Position numbers and translations under genes: made by a program. Positions 1 through 8,742 of a stretch of 64,000 nucleotides of DNA are shown here, piece after piece (positions within the stretch are counted from its first letter, which is position 1; every line of letters begins with the position of its first letter). This DNA comes from Asticcacaulis aquaticus. Its GTDB lineage: Bacteria > Pseudomonadota > Alphaproteobacteria > Caulobacterales > Caulobacteraceae. The notes below the pieces were generated by a model that did not search any database, was not told where the DNA came from, and worked only from the letters and a program-made list of their open reading frames with translations. Where the stretch lies: assembly GCF_028550415.1 (NCBI RefSeq), contig NZ_JAQQKX010000001.1, positions 1-64,000 of the forward strand, written 5' to 3'.

Positions 1-4
1 CATC

Positions 5-1516
5 ATGACCTATACCGTTTCGCCTTCATCGACGCGCCGTCAGTGGCTTGGGGGAGCCGCTGCTGTAATGGGGGGCGTGATGGGGGCGGGGCTGGCCGCT
101 ACCTCTCAGGCGGCCAGCCCGTCTTCGCCCTATCCCACCGCGAAAGCGGAGGAGATTGTCCGGCGCATCAAACAGCCCGCTATCCCAAAGCGGGACTTTC
201 GCGTCGCCGACTATGGCGGGCGTGGTGACGGTAAAACCGACAACAGCCAGCCGATCGCCAAAGCTATTGCCGTTGCGGTCAAGGCGGGGGGCGGTCGCGT
301 CGTGCTGCCCAGCGGCGTCTGTCTGACCGGGCCGATCCGTCTGCGGTCAAAGGTCGAACTGCACGTCCCAAAGGGGACGCGGCTTAAATTCATCCCCGAA
401 CCGGCGCGTTATCTTCCCGTGGTGCCGACGCGCTGGGAAGGCGTCGAGCTGATGGGCTATCATCCCCTGGTCTATGCCTATGGTGAGCACGATATCGCCG
501 TAACAGGTGGCGGCATCCTCGACGGTTCGGCGGATGACAAGACCTGGTGGCCGTGGAAAGGCCCATGGGCCGATGGCAAGTTCAGCGATACGCCGATAGC
601 GGAGCGTCAGGCGGGTGATCGCACCAGACTGTTCGACATGGCCGAACGCGGCGTGCCCGTGGTCGAGCGGGTTTTCGGCGAAGGCAGCCGCCTGCGCCCG
701 CCGTTCTTTCAGCCATATCTGTGTAAAAACGTGCTGTTCGAAGGGGTTACGGTCGTTTCTTCACCTTTCTGGCTGCTGCACCCGGTCCTGTGCGATAGCG
801 TCACGTTCCGGGGCGTGACCTGTGACAGTCACGGACCGAACAATGACGGCTGCGACCCGGAATCCTGCACCGATGTGCTGATCGACAACTGCACGTTCAA
901 TACCGGCGATGACTGCATCGCCATCAAGGCTGGGCGAAATGCCGATGGCCGCCGCGTGGCGAAACCGTGCGAAAACCTCGTCATCCGCAACTGCCTGATG
1001 AAAGACGGCCATGTCGGCGTCGCCATCGGCAGCGAGATGACCGGCGGGGTGCGCAACGTCTATGTGCAGGACTGCACGATGGACAGTCCGCACCTGTCGC
1101 AGGCGCTGGGCATCAAGACTAACGGCTATCGCGGCGGCGTGGTCGAGGATATTCACATGACCCGCATCAAGGTAGGACGGGTCGACAAGACCTTCCTGCA
1201 AATCTGGCTCTATTACGAAGAGGGCGAGGGCGGGGCGTTCGTTCCATCGGTACGTCGCATCACGCTCAGCGAGTCGCGGGTGGTGTCGACGCGTCGCGTG
1301 CTGGTGATACGGGGACGACCCGACAGTCCGGTGACGGGCCTCACCCTTAGTCACCTTGTCGTCGGCGAGGAACAACAGCCGTCCGTGGTCATCGACGCCA
1401 GAGATGTGGCGCTGGACCACGTGACGATTGCGGGCAAGGCGTGGACCGCTGCCGATGTTGCCAGACTTCCGGGCCTTGATAGCGTCACCTGCGACAAATG
1501 GGCCATGTGTCGGTAA
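5..1516 (+). CDS. Tat-exported glycoside hydrolase family 28 protein (polygalacturonase-like)
   Basis: Predicted exported GH28 enzyme of 503 residues that would cleave galacturonan or a related pectic glycoside outside the cytoplasm. The N-terminus carries a twin-arginine signal (STRRQWLGG, then a hydrophobic stretch and an A-x-A-like cleavage region near residue 35). The parallel beta-helix body shows the GH28 signature: NNDGCD at 279-284, GDD at 301-303 and GH at 335-336, which supply the three catalytic Asp and the His. Length is typical of bacterial exo-type GH28. It starts four bases into the window, so its upstream context and promoter are not visible. It is convergent with the GNAT gene, with stops 5 bp apart. 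Family is confident; exact substrate and endo/exo mode are not determinable. Confidence 0.9.
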   Translation: MTYTVSPSSTRRQWLGGAAAVMGGVMGAGLAATSQAASPSSPYPTAKAEEIVRRIKQPAIPKRDFRVADYGGRGDGKTDNSQPIAKAIAVAVKAGGGRVVLPSGVCLTGPIRLRSKVELHVPKGTRLKFIPEPARYLPVVPTRWEGVELMGYHPLVYAYGEHDIAVTGGGILDGSADDKTWWPWKGPWADGKFSDTPIAERQAGDRTRLFDMAERGVPVVERVFGEGSRLRPPFFQPYLCKNVLFEGVTVVSSPFWLLHPVLCDSVTFRGVTCDSHGPNNDGCDPESCTDVLIDNCTFNTGDDCIAIKAGRNADGRRVAKPCENLVIRNCLMKDGHVGVAIGSEMTGGVRNVYVQDCTMDSPHLSQALGIKTNGYRGGVVEDIHMTRIKVGRVDKTFLQIWLYYEEGEGGAFVPSVRRITLSESRVVSTRRVLVIRGRPDSPVTGLTLSHLVVGEEQQPSVVIDARDVALDHVTIAGKAWTAADVARLPGLDSVTCDKWAMCR

Positions 1517-1521
1517 GCGGT

Positions 1522-2055
1522 TCAGATTGCCCAGCCCGTGCCTTCGGCGGGGCCGTCCATCGGGCGCAGGGTCTTCATCATGAAAATGACGTCGATCCAC
1601 CGGTCGAACTTGTAACCGGCCCTGGGCAGGGTGCCGGTATGTTCGAACCCCAGCGTCTCGTGCAGGCGGATCGAGCCGGTATTGGCGGCATCGCCGATCA
1701 CGGCATAGATGGCGTAGAAACCGCCCTCGGTACAGGCGGTGATCAGGGCCGACAGCAGCGCCTTGCCGACGCCCGCACCCTTGTGGTCGGGATGGACGTA
1801 GATGCTGTCCTCGACGCCGTAGCGATAGGCGACGCGCTGACGGAACGGCGAGGCATAGGCAAAGCCGATGATGTTGTCGCCCTCGACCGCCACCAGATAG
1901 GGCAGGTTCATCGCGGTGATTTCCTGCCACCGGGCCTGCAAGGCGGAGGCTGTCGGCGGCACTTCGTCGAAGGTGCCGGTGCCGTGGAGCACGCCGTCGC
2001 GATAGATGTCGGCAATGGCGGTGAAATCGGCCGGTTCGGCAGGGCGGATAAGCAT
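1522..2055 (-). CDS. GNAT family N-acetyltransferase (phosphinothricin acetyltransferase-like)
   Basis: Predicted cytoplasmic acetyl-CoA-dependent N-acetyltransferase, 177 residues. The N-terminus MLIRPAEPAD is the usual GNAT opening. The acetyl-CoA pyrophosphate loop is VHPDHKGAGVGKAL at 87-100, and LHETLGFEHTG at 131-141 is the C-terminal motif of the PAT/Bar-like subgroup, which acetylates small amines such as phosphinothricin, methionine sulfoximine or amino acids. The ATG at 2055 was chosen because it begins the conserved domain; the frame stays open upstream but runs into the terminator behind the oligopeptidase gene and shows no family similarity. The substrate is unknown. Confidence 0.88.
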   Translation of the reverse strand: MLIRPAEPADFTAIADIYRDGVLHGTGTFDEVPPTASALQARWQEITAMNLPYLVAVEGDNIIGFAYASPFRQRVAYRYGVEDSIYVHPDHKGAGVGKALLSALITACTEGGFYAIYAVIGDAANTGSIRLHETLGFEHTGTLPRAGYKFDRWIDVIFMMKTLRPMDGPAEGTGWAI

Positions 2056-2073
2056 ATCGGAACTCTGTAAAAT

Positions 2074-2109
2074 CGCCTCCCCATCGCGGCGCGGCGCGAT
2101 GGGGAGGCG
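2074..2109 (-). terminator. Rho-independent terminator of the oligopeptidase B gene
   Basis: A perfect 15 bp stem (2074-2088 with 2095-2109) with a 6-base GC loop lies between the oligopeptidase stop and the GNAT start. On the minus strand it is followed by an ATTTTAC tract, so it terminates leftward transcription and separates the two same-strand genes. Confidence 0.75.
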
Positions 2110-2117
2110 GGGTGGTG

Positions 2118-4379
2118 TTAAGCCGGTTTCGTCCAGCCCTTGTCCAGCGCCCAGATGGCGAAGGCGTAGTTCAGCGCGGTTTCCTTCAGGCGGTCGAAGC
2201 GGCCCGAGGCGCCGCCGTGACCGGCTTCCATATTGATCTTGAGCAGGATCGGCGAGCCCGACGTCGTGTATTCGCGCAGCTTCGACGCCCACTTCATCGG
2301 CTCCCAGTAGGTGACGCGCGGATCAGACAGGCCGCCCGTCGCCAGCACCGGCGGATAGGCCTGCTTCGTCACATTGTCATAGGGCGAGTAGGAGGCGATA
2401 TAGTCGTAGGCCGCCTTGTCCTCGATCGGGTTGCCCCATTCCGGCCATTCCGGCGGGGTCAGCGGCAGGGAGGTATCGCTCATGGTGTTGAGCACGTCGA
2501 CAAACGGCACCTGACCGATGACGCCGCCCCACAGGTCCGGACGCAGATTGGCGATGGCCCCCATCAGCATCCCGCCGGCGGAACCGCCCTGCGCCACGAT
2601 GCGGCCCTTTGCGCCGTAACCGTTGGCGATCAGATGCTCGGCCGAGGCGATGAAGTCGGTAAAGGTGTTCTTTTTCTTGAACTTGCGCCCGTCAAGGAAC
2701 CAGCCATAGCCTTTTTCGGTGCCGCCGCGGATGTGGGCGATGGCATAGATCCAGCCGCGATTGACCAGGCTGAGGGTCGAAACCGAGAAGGTCGGGTCCA
2801 TCGCATAGCCATAGGAGCCGTAGCCATAGAGCAGCAGCGGCGCGGAACCGTCCAGTTTGGTGTCCTTTTTCATCAGCACGGTCACTGGCACTTCGGCACC
2901 ATCCGGAGCCTTGGCATAGAGGCGCCTGGCGACATAGTCGGTGGGGGTGTGGCCCGACGGCACGACCTGAGTCTTGCGCAGGACGCGCTTCTGGGTCTGC
3001 ATGTCGTAGTCGAAGGTCTGGGCCGGGGTCGTTGGCGAGGTGTAGGTGTAACGCATCACCGTCGTGTCGTATTCCAGCGAGCCGCCGAGGCCGAGCGCAT
3101 AGGCTTCTTCCTTCACGGCGATTTCGTGCTCGCTGAGGTCGGCCTTCTTGGTGATGACGATGCGCGAATTGGCGTTCTCGCGTTCGGTGCGCACCATAAA
3201 GCCTTTGAACAGGCCGAAACCGGTGACGTAGATACCCGGACGGTGGGCGATCCACGGCTTCCAGGTTACGCGCGACGGCACGGGATAGGTCGAGGTCATG
3301 ATCTTGAAATCGACCGCCTCATCGGCATTGGTCAGGATGACGAAGCGGTCGTCCCAGTGGTCGAGGCTGTACTGGACGCCGGTCTTTCGCGTTTCGACCA
3401 TGATCGGCGCGGTCGCCGGGGCATGGGCCGGGATCAGCTGATATTCGCTGGTTTCGTGGTCGTTGCTGGTGATGAGGATATAGGCCTCGTCCGAGGTCAG
3501 GCCGACCCCCATGAAGAAGCCCGGGTCCTTTTCTTCATAGACCAGCACGTCCTCGCCGCCCCGGGCCGGACGGCGGAAAAGTTTCGACGGGCGGCCGTTG
3601 TCGTCACGCAGGGTCCAGAAGATATGCTGTGAATCCGGGGTGAAGAGGAAATCACCCGTGGCGCTTTCGACCGGCGTGCCAAGAATTTTTCCTGTAGCGA
3701 GGTCCTTCACATGGATTTTATATACCTCTGACCCTTGCGTGTCCTCGGCCCAGGCATAGAGCTTGTGATCCGGGCTGTGGGTCGTGGTCGCCGTCGCGTA
3801 ATACTCCTGACCCTTGGCCGCGGCGTCCTCGTCGAGCAGGATCTGCTCGCCCGCCGGGATGCCCTTGAACGGCACGGTTTCGGTGCTGATTTTCGCCTTG
3901 CCGCGCGGCTTGCGGGCATTGATCGGGTGCTGGCCGCCGACATTGTAGCGGACATAGTATTCCCAGCCGCCGTCGGGCGCGGGCACGGAGCTGTCGTCTT
4001 CCTTGATGCGGCCCTTGATTTCCTCGAAGATCGTCGTCTGCAGGCCTTCGGTCGGTTTGAGCAGCGCCGTCGTGTAGGCGTTTTCCTTGATCAACTGGTC
4101 CTTGACGTCGGCCTTGATCGCCGCCGGGTCACGCAGCACCGCCTGCCAGTTGTCGTCCTTCATCCAGAAATAGTCGTCGACGCGCGTTACGCCCAGTTGT
4201 TCGACGGTGTGCGGGATCTTGGCGGGGGTAGGCGCGGGGGTCTTCGACATCAGGCTCTCTTGGGCAAAAGCAGAAAAAGGTGTGGCCGCCCATATCGTGG
4301 CATTTAGGCCCGCATTCAGCGCAATCGATGCGCCAAGGCTATAGTTGAGAAAATTTCGGCGATTAAGGCGGCTTTTCAT
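2118..4379 (-). CDS. ptrB: Oligopeptidase B-like S9A serine peptidase, Tat-exported
   Basis: Prolyl-oligopeptidase family enzyme of 753 residues, a beta-propeller followed by an alpha/beta hydrolase domain, predicted to cleave short peptides after basic residues. The catalytic triad reads off as Ser600 in GGSAGG, Asp686 in LSDPRV and His721 in AGHGGASG. The long WPEWGNP-containing insertion after the nucleophile fits oligopeptidase B better than true prolyl oligopeptidase. The start at 4379 was chosen because it begins a Tat-like signal (LNRRNFLNYS plus a hydrophobic stretch), implying export; E. coli PtrB is cytoplasmic, so this differs. A hairpin terminator follows the stop. Function by family; peptide preference is inferred. 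Confidence 0.88.
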   Translation of the reverse strand: MKSRLNRRNFLNYSLGASIALNAGLNATIWAATPFSAFAQESLMSKTPAPTPAKIPHTVEQLGVTRVDDYFWMKDDNWQAVLRDPAAIKADVKDQLIKENAYTTALLKPTEGLQTTIFEEIKGRIKEDDSSVPAPDGGWEYYVRYNVGGQHPINARKPRGKAKISTETVPFKGIPAGEQILLDEDAAAKGQEYYATATTTHSPDHKLYAWAEDTQGSEVYKIHVKDLATGKILGTPVESATGDFLFTPDSQHIFWTLRDDNGRPSKLFRRPARGGEDVLVYEEKDPGFFMGVGLTSDEAYILITSNDHETSEYQLIPAHAPATAPIMVETRKTGVQYSLDHWDDRFVILTNADEAVDFKIMTSTYPVPSRVTWKPWIAHRPGIYVTGFGLFKGFMVRTERENANSRIVITKKADLSEHEIAVKEEAYALGLGGSLEYDTTVMRYTYTSPTTPAQTFDYDMQTQKRVLRKTQVVPSGHTPTDYVARRLYAKAPDGAEVPVTVLMKKDTKLDGSAPLLLYGYGSYGYAMDPTFSVSTLSLVNRGWIYAIAHIRGGTEKGYGWFLDGRKFKKKNTFTDFIASAEHLIANGYGAKGRIVAQGGSAGGMLMGAIANLRPDLWGGVIGQVPFVDVLNTMSDTSLPLTPPEWPEWGNPIEDKAAYDYIASYSPYDNVTKQAYPPVLATGGLSDPRVTYWEPMKWASKLREYTTSGSPILLKINMEAGHGGASGRFDRLKETALNYAFAIWALDKGWTKPA

Positions 4380-4514
4380 AGGGACGACACCTTTGACAAA
4401 TTGCGTACATGACGCAAGGATGAAGATAATTGACAGTGATACGATCCCCGTTCCATCGTCAACTGACCAAACCTTCATGTCGGGCATAGTTTCGGCCACT
4501 TTCGCAGGTAAAGG

Positions 4515-5432
4515 ATGACGATGGACGCAGACCTGACCCTGACCCTGATCGAGGCGACCGTGCAGATCGATCAGCCGGTAAACGACCAGAAGCGCATGGT
4601 GGGCACGGGGTTTCTCGTCTCCGTCCCGCGCGAAGGTGCCGCGCCCGAAGTGGTGCTGGTCACCGCCGCCCACGTCTTCGAGCGTATGCCCGCCAATGAG
4701 GTGCGCATCGGCTGGCGCGTCAAGGCACCCAATGGCGGCTGGCAATACAGCCCCTCGCGCATCGCCATCCGCAACGACAAGGGCCCTCTGTGGACCCAGA
4801 ATCCGAAGCAGGACGTGGCGGTCATCCCCGTCACCGTGCCGCCGTCCTACAAGGACAAGGCTATTCCGCTGGAGTGGCTGGCCAACGAGAAGACCTTCGA
4901 TCAAATGCATGTCGGGCCGGGCGACGAGATGATGACGCTGGGTTATCCGCACGGCTATTCGGCCAATACGATCGGCTTCCCCATTTTGCGCGCCGGGCGG
5001 CTGGCGTCGTATCCGTTAGGGCCGGCGACCAGCTTCCCGACGTTTCTGATCGACCTGACGGCCATCCCCGGCAATTCCGGCGGCCCGGTGTTCATGACCG
5101 AAAAGGCCAGCCGCGCGCCGGACACCGAAATGCCGCCGGTGACCCTGATTTCGGGCATCCTCACCAAGCAGGTCGAGGTTGACGGTCAGCGGCTGGAGCT
5201 GGCGCTGGTCACCCACGCCATCTTCGTGCGTCAGACGATCGAGCAGCTTTACGCCACTCGGGGGCAGGGGACCGGCGTCAAGATCGGCATTACCCTGACC
5301 ACGCCACCCGCGCCGGTCAAGCCGCCGGAACCGACGCCCAAACCCCCCGCCAAGGACGCTTCGGTCGAGAAGAAAAAGCGCTCGCCCGTCGTGACGGGAC
5401 GCTTCGCCAAGGCCAATAATCCGACGCAGTAA
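4515..5432 (+). CDS. Trypsin-like serine protease without signal peptide
   Basis: Chymotrypsin-fold (S1-type) protease of 305 residues with the triad visible as His53 (VTAAHVF), Asp100 (KQDVAVI) and Ser188 (PGNSGGP). No signal peptide or membrane segment is visible, so it appears to be cytoplasmic or exported by an unrecognised route. The last ~50 residues form a Pro/Lys-rich tail (KPPEPTPKPP) ending in basic residues. A second ATG two codons downstream (4521) has the better spacing to the AAAGG upstream and may be the true start. It is divergent from the oligopeptidase gene, and its stop directly abuts that of the acyl-CoA dehydrogenase. Substrate unknown. Confidence 0.8.
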   Translation: MTMDADLTLTLIEATVQIDQPVNDQKRMVGTGFLVSVPREGAAPEVVLVTAAHVFERMPANEVRIGWRVKAPNGGWQYSPSRIAIRNDKGPLWTQNPKQDVAVIPVTVPPSYKDKAIPLEWLANEKTFDQMHVGPGDEMMTLGYPHGYSANTIGFPILRAGRLASYPLGPATSFPTFLIDLTAIPGNSGGPVFMTEKASRAPDTEMPPVTLISGILTKQVEVDGQRLELALVTHAIFVRQTIEQLYATRGQGTGVKIGITLTTPPAPVKPPEPTPKPPAKDASVEKKKRSPVVTGRFAKANNPTQ

Positions 5433-7193
5433 TCAGAGCGCTTCGGGTGTCAGGCCATCCAGTACGGCGACGCCCGATCGGATGGAGGTCAGGTGCGCGT
5501 CGGCATGCGGCAGGACGTGCGCGGCGTAGAGCTGCCACAATCCGATACGGCCTTTCAGCCACGCCGCGTCACCGTCGCCCGCATCGATGCGCGTCTGTGC
5601 CGCCATTGCGCCCTTGAGCAGGACATAGCCACCGATCACATCACCGGCCAGTTTCAGATAGGCCGTAGCCCCTGCGGCCACATCGCCGGGCGCGGTTGGT
5701 TTTTGCTTTATCAACCATTGCGTTGCGTCTTCGAACGCGCTCAGACCCGCCGCCAGGGCGCGCAATGACGTGTAAAAACCTTCGGGGAAGCGGTTGTTTT
5801 TGATAAAGCTTTCGATGTCGCGGATCAGCTCGAACGCCGCCGTGCCGTCGTCGCCCAGCTTGCGCCCGACAAGGTCACCGGCCTGAATACCGTTGGTGCC
5901 CTCATAGATCGGGGCGATGCGGGCGTCGCGATAGTGCTGGGCGGCGCCGGTCTCTTCGATAAAGCCCATGCCGCCGTGAACCTGCACGCCGCTGGAGGCG
6001 ACCTCGACCCCGATATCGGTCGACCACGCCTTGGCGATGGGGACCAGAAAATCCTCGCGCCGTTTGAGGCGACCGTCGTCTTCGCCCAGCCTTTGTTCGT
6101 CGGCGGCGATGGCCGTCAGCAGGCAGATACCGCGTGCGGCCTCGATCTTCGCCTTGGACAGGCCGAGCATCAGACGCACATCGGGGTGGTTGAAGATCGG
6201 TGCTTTCGCTTCACCGGTCAGGATCGATTTGCCCTGTTTGCGCTCCAGCGCATAGGCCAGCGCCTGCTGATAGGCGCGCTCGGCGATGCCGACGCCCTGA
6301 ATCCCGACGGCGAGGCGCGCGGCGTTCATCATGGTGAACATGGCCATCAGGCCCTGATGCGGCGCGCCGACAAGCTCGGCATAGGCGCCCTCGAACGCCA
6401 TGACGCAGGTGGGCGAAGCGTGGATGCCGAGTTTGTGCTCCAGACCGACGCAGTGGGCGCTGTTGCGAGCTCCTAAGGTGCCGTCTTCACCAACCAGATA
6501 TTTCGGACATAGAAACAAGGAGATGCCGCGGGTGCCTGCGGGGGCGTCGGGCAGGCGTGCCAGCACCAGATGCAGGATATTGTCGCGGGTTTCGTGATCG
6601 CCCCAGGTGATGAAGATTTTCTGGCCGGTGATGCGATAACCGTCGCCGTCCGGCACGGCCTGGGTCGTCAACAGCGCCAGATCGGACCCGGCCTGCGGTT
6701 CGGTCAGGTTCATGGTGCCCGACCATTCCCCGGCGACCAGTTTGGGCAGATACAGGGCTTTCTGCCGGTCGGTGCCGTGGTGGTTCAGCGCCTCGATCGC
6801 CCCCTGCGACAGGGTGGGATAGAGCGCGAAGGCCATATTGGCGGCGTGGAACATCTCATAGGCGGCCATTTCCAGCGCCTTGGGCAGGCCCTGACCGCCA
6901 TGGGCGGGATCGGCCCCCAGCCCGGACCAGCCGCCGTCGGCAAAGGCCGCGACCGCGTCCTTGAAGCCGCTGGCGACGATGACCTGTCCGTTTTCCAGCT
7001 GCGCACCTTCGGCGTCGCCGACGCGGTTCAGCGGCGCGAGGATATCGCTCGCCAGATCGCCCGCGGCCTCCAGCACCGCATCGAGGATATCGGCGTCGAA
7101 ATCGGGAAAGGCGGGGCTTTGATACAACCGCTCTATCCCCGTCACCGCCGAAAGGCTGAAGGCAAGGTCTTTGAGCGGGGCGCGGAAAGTCAT
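5433..7193 (-). CDS. Acyl-CoA dehydrogenase, long C-terminal-extended type
   Basis: FAD-dependent acyl-CoA dehydrogenase of 586 residues, catalysing the first alpha,beta-dehydrogenation of an acyl-CoA thioester. N-terminal, middle and C-terminal ACAD domains are all present (NLTEPQAGSDL, KIFITWGDHE, GGMGFIEETGAAQHYRDARI and PIYEGTNGIQAGDLVGRKL, the last holding the likely catalytic Glu), followed by the ~120-residue helical extension seen in the DmdC/3-methylmercaptopropionyl-CoA dehydrogenase-like group. Such proteins are often misnamed DmdC; no DMSP pathway neighbour is present, so the acyl chain is left open. Its stop codon abuts that of the protease gene with no gap. Confidence 0.9.
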   Translation of the reverse strand: MTFRAPLKDLAFSLSAVTGIERLYQSPAFPDFDADILDAVLEAAGDLASDILAPLNRVGDAEGAQLENGQVIVASGFKDAVAAFADGGWSGLGADPAHGGQGLPKALEMAAYEMFHAANMAFALYPTLSQGAIEALNHHGTDRQKALYLPKLVAGEWSGTMNLTEPQAGSDLALLTTQAVPDGDGYRITGQKIFITWGDHETRDNILHLVLARLPDAPAGTRGISLFLCPKYLVGEDGTLGARNSAHCVGLEHKLGIHASPTCVMAFEGAYAELVGAPHQGLMAMFTMMNAARLAVGIQGVGIAERAYQQALAYALERKQGKSILTGEAKAPIFNHPDVRLMLGLSKAKIEAARGICLLTAIAADEQRLGEDDGRLKRREDFLVPIAKAWSTDIGVEVASSGVQVHGGMGFIEETGAAQHYRDARIAPIYEGTNGIQAGDLVGRKLGDDGTAAFELIRDIESFIKNNRFPEGFYTSLRALAAGLSAFEDATQWLIKQKPTAPGDVAAGATAYLKLAGDVIGGYVLLKGAMAAQTRIDAGDGDAAWLKGRIGLWQLYAAHVLPHADAHLTSIRSGVAVLDGLTPEAL

Positions 7194-7286
7194 CGAAGCG
7201 GTTCCTCTTATGGTCTGGTTTTGTGATGACGCATGACGTGGCGGCAGGGAAACTCACACTTCCGTGAAGTGCCGCAAGGGAAAATG

Positions 7287-7315
7287 AATGGCGGCGCAAG
7301 GGATTGCGCGCCATT
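7287..7315. other. Hairpin between divergent genes
   Basis: The 225 bp between the acyl-CoA dehydrogenase and cytochrome b561 genes contains an imperfect inverted repeat (AATGGC-g-GCGCAA with TTGCGCGCCATT, one bulged base). It could be an operator or a transcript hairpin; no regulator site is recognised. Confidence 0.35.
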
Positions 7316-7418
7316 GTGAGGATGATATTTAAAATGTAATAAATAAAGTTACATATTGGCGTTGCTTTTGCGCCGCTGCGTTATCATAGTTGGTCAATCT
7401 CGAAACGTGAGTCGAACC

Positions 7419-8702
7419 ATGACGCCTACCACCTATCATCGCGCCTCGCGCTACCTGCACTGGGCGATGGCCGCCCTGATCTTTTATATGGTGTTTCTCG
7501 GCTGGACGCTGGAGGACAAGGACGGGGGCCTGTTCTCGCGTTATCAGATGCACAAGTCGGTGGGGTTCCTCATTCTGGCCCTGACCGTGGTGCGTATCGG
7601 GTTACGGCTGGCCTATAAGGCACCGCCGGAAATCGAGGGACCGAAATGGCAGATGGCCGCGGCGCGCTTGGTGCATATCGGGTTCTACGTCCTGATGATC
7701 GGCCTGCCGCTGACGGGGTGGGCGCTGGTCTCGACCGCCAAGGTGCCGGTGCCGACCCTGTGGTTCGGTGTGGTGCCCATTCCGCACCTGCCGTTGAGCC
7801 ACGATCTGAACGACGTGTTCCATAATCTGCATGGTCTGTTCGCCAAGCTGATCTTCTATGTCTTGATCCCGCTGCACGTCGGCGCGGCGATTATGCACCA
7901 TTTCATCCACAGGGACGATACGGTGACGCGTATGCTGCCGGGGCTGGACCCGAAGCCTGCGATCCTCAAAAGCGCGCTCAACTATCGCTGGCTGTTGCCT
8001 CTGGTAATCGTGATCGGCGCCTTTGTCGGTGCGACCTTCCTGATGCGCGGTGCGAAGCCGGTGGCCGCTCCCGTGGTGGCGGAAGCCGAACAATCACCCG
8101 ACTCGTCCACAGAAGCCTCCGCAGAGATATCCCCTGAATCCGTGGTGGTTGCCGACGATGCGTCCACAAGTGCGTCACAGGCCGCGAGCGAAGAATCCAC
8201 AGCCTTGCCCACATGGGTTGTGAACAAGTCGGCCTCCTATATCCGCTTTGCCACGACCTTCAACGGCGAAGGTATCAGGGGCGGATTCGGCGCCTACACC
8301 GCCGACATCGTCTTCGATCCGCAGCAGCTGGATAAGTCCTCGGCCACCGTCGTGATCGATCTGGCCTCGGTCAATAGCGGCGATGCCATGCGCGACGACA
8401 GCCTGACCGGTGCCGACTTCTTCGGTGTGGCGCAACACCCGAAGGCGACCTTCAAAAGCACGACCTTCACCAAAACCGGCCCGGATAAATATCTGGCCAA
8501 GGGTAAGCTCACCCTGCACGGTCAGACGAAGCCGTTCAACCTGCCGTTCACGCTGAAAATCACCGGCGATACGGCGTTGATGACGGCGACGGCCCGGCTG
8601 AACCGGCTCGATTTCGGCGTCGGTTCGGGCGAGTGGGCGGCGACGGATGCGGTCCCGGCAGAGGTGTCGCTCGATCTGAAGGTCTCAGCCAAAGCGAAAT
8701 GA
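7419..8702 (+). CDS. Cytochrome b561 - YceI domain fusion
   Basis: A 427-residue membrane protein made of two families. Residues 1-208 form a cytochrome b561-type domain with four or five hydrophobic segments and candidate heme-ligand histidines at 14, 45, 138 and 153. A Ser/Glu/Ala-rich linker (about 210-264) leads to a periplasmic YceI domain (266-427), the lipocalin-like fold that binds isoprenoid quinones. In many proteobacteria CybB/YodB-like and YceI proteins are separate neighbours; here they are one chain, suggesting electron exchange between a bound quinone and the b-hemes. The ATG at 7419 was chosen because it starts the b561 domain; the upstream extension is poor. Electron donor and acceptor are unknown. 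Confidence 0.87.
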   Translation: MTPTTYHRASRYLHWAMAALIFYMVFLGWTLEDKDGGLFSRYQMHKSVGFLILALTVVRIGLRLAYKAPPEIEGPKWQMAAARLVHIGFYVLMIGLPLTGWALVSTAKVPVPTLWFGVVPIPHLPLSHDLNDVFHNLHGLFAKLIFYVLIPLHVGAAIMHHFIHRDDTVTRMLPGLDPKPAILKSALNYRWLLPLVIVIGAFVGATFLMRGAKPVAAPVVAEAEQSPDSSTEASAEISPESVVVADDASTSASQAASEESTALPTWVVNKSASYIRFATTFNGEGIRGGFGAYTADIVFDPQQLDKSSATVVIDLASVNSGDAMRDDSLTGADFFGVAQHPKATFKSTTFTKTGPDKYLAKGKLTLHGQTKPFNLPFTLKITGDTALMTATARLNRLDFGVGSGEWAATDAVPAEVSLDLKVSAKAK

Positions 8703-8742
8703 AGGGCTTGTCGCGCGCATATTCCGGCGTTACAGCCGCGGC

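Noticed and set aside
1498..2070. A 190-codon plus-strand frame after the GH28 gene
   Set aside because: It is antisense to the GNAT gene, whose acetyl-CoA motif is clear, and has a shadow-type composition.
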